DNA from: Paractinoplanes bogorensis
Lineage (GTDB): Bacteria > Actinomycetota > Actinomycetes > Mycobacteriales > Micromonosporaceae
Direction: 5' to 3'
Assembly: GCF_018829635.1 (NCBI RefSeq)
Contig: NZ_JAHKKG010000022.1
Span: 1-64,000 of the forward strand
DNA length: 64,000 bases
Below, in pieces: positions 60,301 through 64,000 of this stretch. Under the pieces are notes generated by a model that saw only the letters and a list, made by a program, of their open reading frames with translations, was not told where the DNA came from and did no database searches. The translations under genes and the position numbers were made by a program. Within the stretch, counting starts at the first letter, position 1, and every line of letters begins with the position of its first letter.

Positions 60301-63028
60301 GCGCGGACACGGGCTGGGCTGAGACGGGCTGCGCAGAAACGGGTTGCGCAGACACGGGCTGGGCTGAGACGGGTCGCGCTGAGACGGGGTGCGTCGAGAC
60401 CGGCTCGGTTGAGACGGGTTCCGGCGGTAGCTGCTCGGCTATGCGCGGCTGCGTCAGGATCGACTGGACCGCGATCGGCTCGTCGTAATCGGCGTAGGGG
60501 AGGTCGGCGAACGGACGCGTCTCCGAGCGGGACGGCTCGTCGTGCGGTGAGCCGCTGGTCGGTCCCGCGGCCGGGCGGTTGGGGACGATGACCGGCTGCG
60601 CACCGGACGGCGCGAACCAGTCCTGGGTGCCGGGCACCGCGCTGACCGGTGCGGCCTCGGCGTCCGGGTCCAGCTGGGCCGAGGGTTGGCCGGGCCGAGC
60701 CCAGGGCGAGTCCTGCGGGGTGGGCTGGGCCGAGACCGGTCGGGGGCCGCTTGGCTGGGCCGAGACCGGTTCTGCCGGGGCTGGTCGCGAACTGACCGGC
60801 TGTGCGGAGACGGGCCAGGTGGAGTCCGCGTGGTCGGGGACGGCGGGCTGGGCGGAACTCGTGGGTTGCGCCGAGACCGGCCGGGCGCCGGCGAAGGGTG
60901 AAACCGGTGTCGTGGGCTGGGCCGAGACCGGGACGGCGGAGGTCGAGGCGGCGCCCGGCGGCGGCCCGGAGACTGCGGCCGGGTCCGGATCCACGATGGG
61001 CTCGAGGACGACCGGGTGGGCCACGGGTGGTTCGTCGCCGGCCTGCGGTACCGGAGGCGGCAGCGGTGTGACCGCGCCCAGGCCGCTCTGCGAGAGCAGC
61101 CAGCCCAAGCCGTGGGGTTCCTCGGCGGCCGGCGCCGGGGAATCCCACGCCGAGCCACCGGTCGGCGACTCCGGACTCGAGACGGCAGGCGGCGCGGTGA
61201 CCGGTTCGACGTTCTCGGCGCGTGCGGACGGCCCGGTGGAAACCGGCCCGATCGACGGATCGTAGGGCTCCTCCGACCCGGACGAACTCGTCACCGCACC
61301 GGCGGTCTCGGCGTCGAGCCCCGGTCCGTGGTCCCGCCGATACGAACCCTCGAACTCGTCACGACGATCCCGGCCGTCCTCGGGACGCCATGTTCCCGGC
61401 GCGGAACCGCCGCCCGCCCCGGCCGAAGTCTGGTGCGGCGACACCGGCATCCCGGACGCCGGGTGGACGCCTTCAGGCTGCCCCGACGTCGGACGCGGCG
61501 CACCCGAGTAGGGCTGTCCGGATGCGGGGTGGACGCCCTGGGGCTGCCCCGAGGCCGGGCGTGGTGCGCCGGAGTAGGGCTGCGCGGAGGCTGGGCGAGC
61601 GCCGCCGGGTTGTCCTGCGCCGGGATAGGGCTGCGCGGATGTGGGGTGGGTGCCGACCGGCTGTCCCGAAGCGGGACGAGACGTGTCGGGGCGGGTGCCG
61701 TAGGGGTTCCCGGCCAAGGGCTGAGCGCTCTCCGGGTGTCCCGGCGAGTACGGCTGCTCCGAGGCGGGGCGGGTCGGCTGCGGCGGGGCCTGGTAGGCGT
61801 TCTGGGGCTGACCGGAGACCTGGCGGGGCGCGGCCGGGTAGGAACCGTGCGGCCGGCCGGAGTCCGAAGGCGAGCCGGGGCCGCCCGACGTGGGGCGTCC
61901 CGCGCCCGGTCGCATCGCCGGCGGATAGGGACCCTGCGGCGGACCGGAAGCATGCGGCGCCGCCGAGCCGGACGGGTGCTGGGCTGCCGGACCGTAGGCG
62001 CGCTGGCCCGCAGGGCTGGACGGGTGCTGAGGCGCGGGGCTACCCGGGTGCTGGGGCGAGCCAGGACCGGAAGCCGGCTGGCCCGACACCGGATGGGTCA
62101 CGCCCGGCTGCCCGGGCACGACCGGACCCGAGACCGGGCGGGTGGCCGGGCCGGGCCCGTTCGGATAGGCGGGCGCGGGCGCTGCCGTGCGCGACGGGGT
62201 CACCCGGGTCGGCTGGGGCGCCGGACGGGCCTGGGCCGGCGTACCGCGTTCGGGCGGCGCCGGGCGCAGGTCGAACGGAGCCTCGCCACGCTGACCGGGA
62301 GTGGGGCGGGACGGGAGTGACCCGCGGGACGGGAAGGCGTCCGACGGCGCGGGCCGGGCGCTGCCGTAGACACCGGCGGGCGGCGACACCGGGCGCGGCG
62401 CGGGCTCGTCGGGCGCCGGCCGCCGACCGTATTGGGGTGCGGGCGAGCCCGGACCCGACGACGGTGATTCCGGCCGGCCCGAGGTCGCACGGCCCGGCGG
62501 GTAGGAACCGGAACCCGGATTGACCGGCACCGACGGCCCGCCCGAGCGGAACTGAGCCGGGGGCGGCGGCGCGGCCTCCCGCATCTGGGCCTCGCGGAAC
62601 TGCACCGCGTCCCGGTACGACCCGCCACCCGGCTGGCCGGCCCCGGAACCGGTCTGACGGCCGTAGACGGGCGCCGAACCCCGCTGCTCGGGCAGAGCAC
62701 CGGCCGGCCGGTTCCACAACGGCTCCTCGCGCCGGGAATCCGAAGCCGGACGGCCATCCGAAGCCGGAGCCGGACGGTCAGCACCACGGATGGGACGTGC
62801 GGGAGCCGGCGAAGAAGCGTACGGGGAACGCTCCTGATCCTCGGACGGACCGGACCAGGAGGCCGGCGCCGAAGCGGAACCCGAGTCGGACGCCTCGTAG
62901 ACCGGGGTGTGCACGGCCTTGCGGCGCCCCGGATCGCCCGGATAGCGCTGGCCGGGCTGCGCCTCCCACTCCCAGGTGATCTCGTAGACCCACGCGGGCT
63001 CGTCGGCCCAGGAGCCCCAGCCGCTCAT
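57341..63028 (-). CDS. Giant WG-repeat protein with low-complexity N-terminal region
   Basis: A 1895-residue protein. It starts with a conserved-looking segment (WGSWADEPAWVYEITWEWEAQPGQRYPGDPGRRKAVHTPVYEASD), then about 1400 residues of Pro/Ser/Ala/Gly-rich sequence including a VSAQP-type repeat (about 870-1020) and three Thr/Asp/Ala-rich 27-residue repeats (about 1210-1280). Residues about 1470-1650 are TPR-like helices, and 1660-1893 hold WG beta-repeats (GLAWVSRDDAGGWYAVDKQNRVIVPGGFDDARPF; GLALVRRGGWGVID). No signal peptide is seen, so it is likely cytosolic. WG repeats bind peptides or sugars in some proteins; function unknown. The frame is open throughout and codon use is typical. Confidence 0.85.
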   Translation of the reverse strand: MSGWGSWADEPAWVYEITWEWEAQPGQRYPGDPGRRKAVHTPVYEASDSGSASAPASWSGPSEDQERSPYASSPAPARPIRGADRPAPASDGRPASDSRREEPLWNRPAGALPEQRGSAPVYGRQTGSGAGQPGGGSYRDAVQFREAQMREAAPPPPAQFRSGGPSVPVNPGSGSYPPGRATSGRPESPSSGPGSPAPQYGRRPAPDEPAPRPVSPPAGVYGSARPAPSDAFPSRGSLPSRPTPGQRGEAPFDLRPAPPERGTPAQARPAPQPTRVTPSRTAAPAPAYPNGPGPATRPVSGPVVPGQPGVTHPVSGQPASGPGSPQHPGSPAPQHPSSPAGQRAYGPAAQHPSGSAAPHASGPPQGPYPPAMRPGAGRPTSGGPGSPSDSGRPHGSYPAAPRQVSGQPQNAYQAPPQPTRPASEQPYSPGHPESAQPLAGNPYGTRPDTSRPASGQPVGTHPTSAQPYPGAGQPGGARPASAQPYSGAPRPASGQPQGVHPASGQPYSGAPRPTSGQPEGVHPASGMPVSPHQTSAGAGGGSAPGTWRPEDGRDRRDEFEGSYRRDHGPGLDAETAGAVTSSSGSEEPYDPSIGPVSTGPSARAENVEPVTAPPAVSSPESPTGGSAWDSPAPAAEEPHGLGWLLSQSGLGAVTPLPPPVPQAGDEPPVAHPVVLEPIVDPDPAAVSGPPPGAASTSAVPVSAQPTTPVSPFAGARPVSAQPTSSAQPAVPDHADSTWPVSAQPVSSRPAPAEPVSAQPSGPRPVSAQPTPQDSPWARPGQPSAQLDPDAEAAPVSAVPGTQDWFAPSGAQPVIVPNRPAAGPTSGSPHDEPSRSETRPFADLPYADYDEPIAVQSILTQPRIAEQLPPEPVSTEPVSTHPVSARPVSAQPVSAQPVSAQPVSAQPVSAQPVTAQPVSAQPVTAQHVSAQPVSAQPESAQPVTAQHVSAQPVSAPSVSTHPDSGPPGSAPPATAGHFSRQPVSAQPVSADPVSAQPVAARPVSAQPVSSQPVSSQPVSSQPGDDALGTPLIAEPPRDAERSGHGDRYSGEYFEPEARFHADSALGPHDDTEPVEAELLDSVTGADRWATPAEATTDDDIVDAELVEDEPRAIGAPSVTHALSAEPFAPVPRNAQHRPSDATSAPSHTDAGSHDSEPLSADGGYDDGGTRRAGTADQANEPVFASPTATAGADTSSTTIHSDDAAARLSRPGDTTAAPSAATTRTDDATDPAGRPSRPGDTTTAPSAATTRTDDATDPAGRPSRSGDTTTAPSAATTGTDDVTTEPDDAVGRPGHVATDADHSTPRPTDAAPGPDDTAGSDGHIPTDAGNTTPRPTDTATTPDDTAGSHFATDVVNAGTGTGSVTPEAGAAETDPAAQSASDAEGTATGSGTATAEEDVATGSAAAETGDATIATDDGTETDAGTATTDDDAYGERAQAGNQAQAIVRGPAQPIRQKREQQADPRNRRTDPEQILAAYPVMFDPVTLRERIEDTEPMWVVIDRLTDKLEFAERDADRARLLSLRAVASRLLNDLDPALEDARAALRHAEATGDLVRVATVQARLAHVLQWRGEFAEADRIYAEADSPELPARLSAEIHELAGRSAFEQGRWLEAVNHLESALDLRKGADPDLVERIELALDTITGHAAAGWGPYPRTREEIVGDGQPARPARDESTGLLGYPGSLPARFAQAQPFADGVAWVRRPEAQAWELIDEAGTLLIDASAGYRAAGRFAEGLAWVSRDDAGGWYAVDKQNRVIVPGGFDDARPFHNGLALVRRGGWGVIDRHSRTVVQPHYRAFATMLASGEPVDGFTEEGLAVVDAGEVYGVVDRAGHLLVQPVHAALLIHPAAFLVADRFGLWGALDRKGEPMVELKYRERADVLEEIDKLIKDTRPVL
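59186..59405. repeat. 81-base tandem repeat, nearly three copies
   Basis: The word CGTCAGTT recurs at 59191, 59272 and 59353, exactly 81 bases apart, within near-identical units. On the minus strand each encodes a 27-residue unit containing GDTTTAPSAATTRTDDATDP. Differences between copies are few, so the expansion is recent. It is part of the giant WG-repeat gene and keeps its frame. Confidence 0.92.
59960..60420. repeat. 15/18-base tandem repeats encoding VSAQP units
   Basis: Repeated words related to GAGACGGGTTGCGC and GACACGGGTTGCGAG encode, on the minus strand, runs of VSAQP, VTAQP, VSAQH and VSSQP. A 60-base block starting at about 60171 recurs almost unchanged at about 60231. Extreme length variation between strains is likely. 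The repeats form a flexible Pro-rich linker in the WG-repeat protein. Confidence 0.88.
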
Positions 63029-63156
63029 CGGGCGCTCACGGGGAGGCCCGGCGAATGGCGACGCTCCGTCACGGCTACTTCCACTTCTGGTCGAAAATGC
63101 GTCCCGTATCCCGGGTAGAGTCGCCCGGCCCTACTGCAAGGTAGGAGATTAACGGC

Positions 63157-64000
63157 GTGGACGGGGGTGACGCCAGGGTGCCGACGATCTCTCCCCGTCG
63201 TCCGTTGAGCGCCTCCGCCGCTACTTTCGGTGCATTGATGTGGTCGGGTTTCCGGCGCTACGCGACCTATCGGCAGGCCACGGTAGCCGGATCGTTCACC
63301 AACATAGTCTTCGGGTTTCTTCGCTGCTACGTGCTCCTGGCCGTAGCCGCCGGGGCGACCGCGGGGGCTCCCGGCGGATACGACGTCCGGCAGCTGGCAA
63401 CCTTCGTCTGGGTGGGCCAGGGGTTACTCACCGTAGTCGGAATCTGGGGCTACTCCGACCTGGCCGACCGGATCCGGACCGGTGACATCGCCTCCGACCT
63501 GCTGCGGCCGGTCGCGCCGGTGACCGCCTATCTCGCCGCCGACCTGGGCCGGGCCGGTTATCAGCTGATGACCCGGTTCGTGCCGCCGGTGGTCGTCGGG
63601 GCGATCGCGTTTCCGCTGTTCGCGCCGGCGCGCTGGCAGACCGTGCCGCTTTTCGCGGTTTCTGTACTGCTCGCCGTGATCGGCAGTTTCGGCTGCCGCT
63701 ATCTGGTCAACGCCACCGCCTACTGGCTGGGCGACGCGCGCGGCCCGCTGATGTTCTGGACCCTCGGCTCGGGGGTGCTGGCCGGCCTCTACTTCCCGCT
63801 GCGGCTGCTGCCCGAGTGGCTGACCATCACGATCTGGGTGGCGACCCCGCTGCCGGGGCTGTTGCAGACCCCGCTCGACGTCCTGGTCGAGCGGGACGGA
63901 CCGGGGTTGCAGGCGGGGCTGGTCGCGCTGCAGGCGGTGTGGGCCGTGATCATGGTCGCACTCGCCGCCGTGGTGCAGCGCCGGGCCGAGCGCAAGCTGG
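63157..64000 (+). CDS. ABC-2 family permease, 3' end beyond the window
   Basis: An integral membrane permease cut by the window edge after about 281 residues. The sequence (LMWSGFRRYATYRQATVAGSFTNIVFGFLRCYVLLAV; WVGQGLLTVVGIWGYSDLADRIRTGDIASDLLRPVAPVTAYLAADLGRAGYQLM; YWLGDARGPLMFWTLGSGVLAGLYFPLRLLPEWL) matches the ABC-2 permease family that includes DUF990/YvfS-like transporters for antibiotics or lipids. About six transmembrane helices are expected. GTG 63157 is chosen because AGGAG lies nine bases upstream. A partner permease and ATPase probably follow. It is divergent from the WG-repeat gene, with about 128 bases between. Confidence 0.85.
   Translation, partial: MDGGDARVPTISPRRPLSASAATFGALMWSGFRRYATYRQATVAGSFTNIVFGFLRCYVLLAVAAGATAGAPGGYDVRQLATFVWVGQGLLTVVGIWGYSDLADRIRTGDIASDLLRPVAPVTAYLAADLGRAGYQLMTRFVPPVVVGAIAFPLFAPARWQTVPLFAVSVLLAVIGSFGCRYLVNATAYWLGDARGPLMFWTLGSGVLAGLYFPLRLLPEWLTITIWVATPLPGLLQTPLDVLVERDGPGLQAGLVALQAVWAVIMVALAAVVQRRAERKL

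Noticed and set aside
57341..63028. WG-repeat gene as two genes or a pseudogene
   Set aside because: The frame is continuous for 1895 codons and low-complexity regions keep frame through all repeats; no internal stop or frameshift was seen.

Overview
The window reads as chromosomal DNA of a high-GC filamentous actinobacterium, most likely a Micromonosporaceae member close to Actinoplanes (inferred). The basis is the very high GC content, the many GTG starts, the regulator families (AfsR/SARP, LAL-type LuxR, Scr1-type XRE, a GlnR site) and gene order. The order cobU/cobT-cobS, gcvT, pepA, lpdA-sucB, TIGR01777 SDR, lipB, lipA, DUF4191, RDD, glnA ... glnE follows the conserved actinobacterial core block (in mycobacteria roughly Rv2207-Rv2221). 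No rRNA, tRNA, CRISPR array, IS element or phage gene was seen.

Layout. 0.2-5 kb: an EamA exporter, then a glutamine amidotransferase translationally coupled to glnE. 5-31 kb: an accessory block between glnE and the glnA region. It holds an Scr1-type XRE regulator flanked by two paralogous small proteins; a Leu/Val-type dehydrogenase with a divergent Lrp regulator; a BBE-type flavoprotein; polyprenol-phosphate-dependent GT-C mannosyltransferase-like membrane proteins; a secreted phytase/esterase-like propeller; an AfsR-like regulator; small metabolic genes; a four-gene coupled operon built on an MprF/LysX-like DUF2156 protein with an esterase and a GDSL lipoprotein; and a LAL regulator with an internal repeat tract and a decayed copy of its own HTH domain behind it. 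31-35 kb: DUF4191, RDD and glnA, the last behind a four-half-site GlnR-type operator and followed by a strong UUCG terminator. 35-44 kb: lipoate genes (lipA; lipB in a four-gene operon), interrupted by a T-box-controlled archaeal-type aspartyl-tRNA synthetase. 44-50 kb: sucB, lpdA, pepA, gcvT. 50.8-52.4 kb: one orphan gene of unknown function with PIN-like and HEPN-like features. 52.5-57.3 kb: cobS, a CobU-CobT fusion, a site-2 protease and an aldo/keto reductase. 57.3-63 kb: a 1895-residue WG-repeat protein with a vast low-complexity N-terminal region. The window ends inside an ABC-2 permease.

Connections. glnE and glnA form the glutamine synthetase control pair: GlnR transcriptionally, GlnE by adenylylation. 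lipA and lipB make the lipoyl groups that SucB (two lipoyl domains), LpdA and the glycine cleavage system (GcvT) work with. cobS and cobUT finish the cobalamin lower-ligand loop.

Most notable signals: (1) a complete translational T-box with a GAC (Asp) specifier and mutually exclusive antisequestor and sequestor helices before aspS2; (2) the GlnR array; (3) the XRE cassette with its paired CGxGSCPTVY small proteins; (4) an iterated DNA motif, TTTC(2-5)GTACG or its complement, seen at least 16 times on both strands in coding and non-coding DNA; (5) the orphan gene at 50.8 kb.
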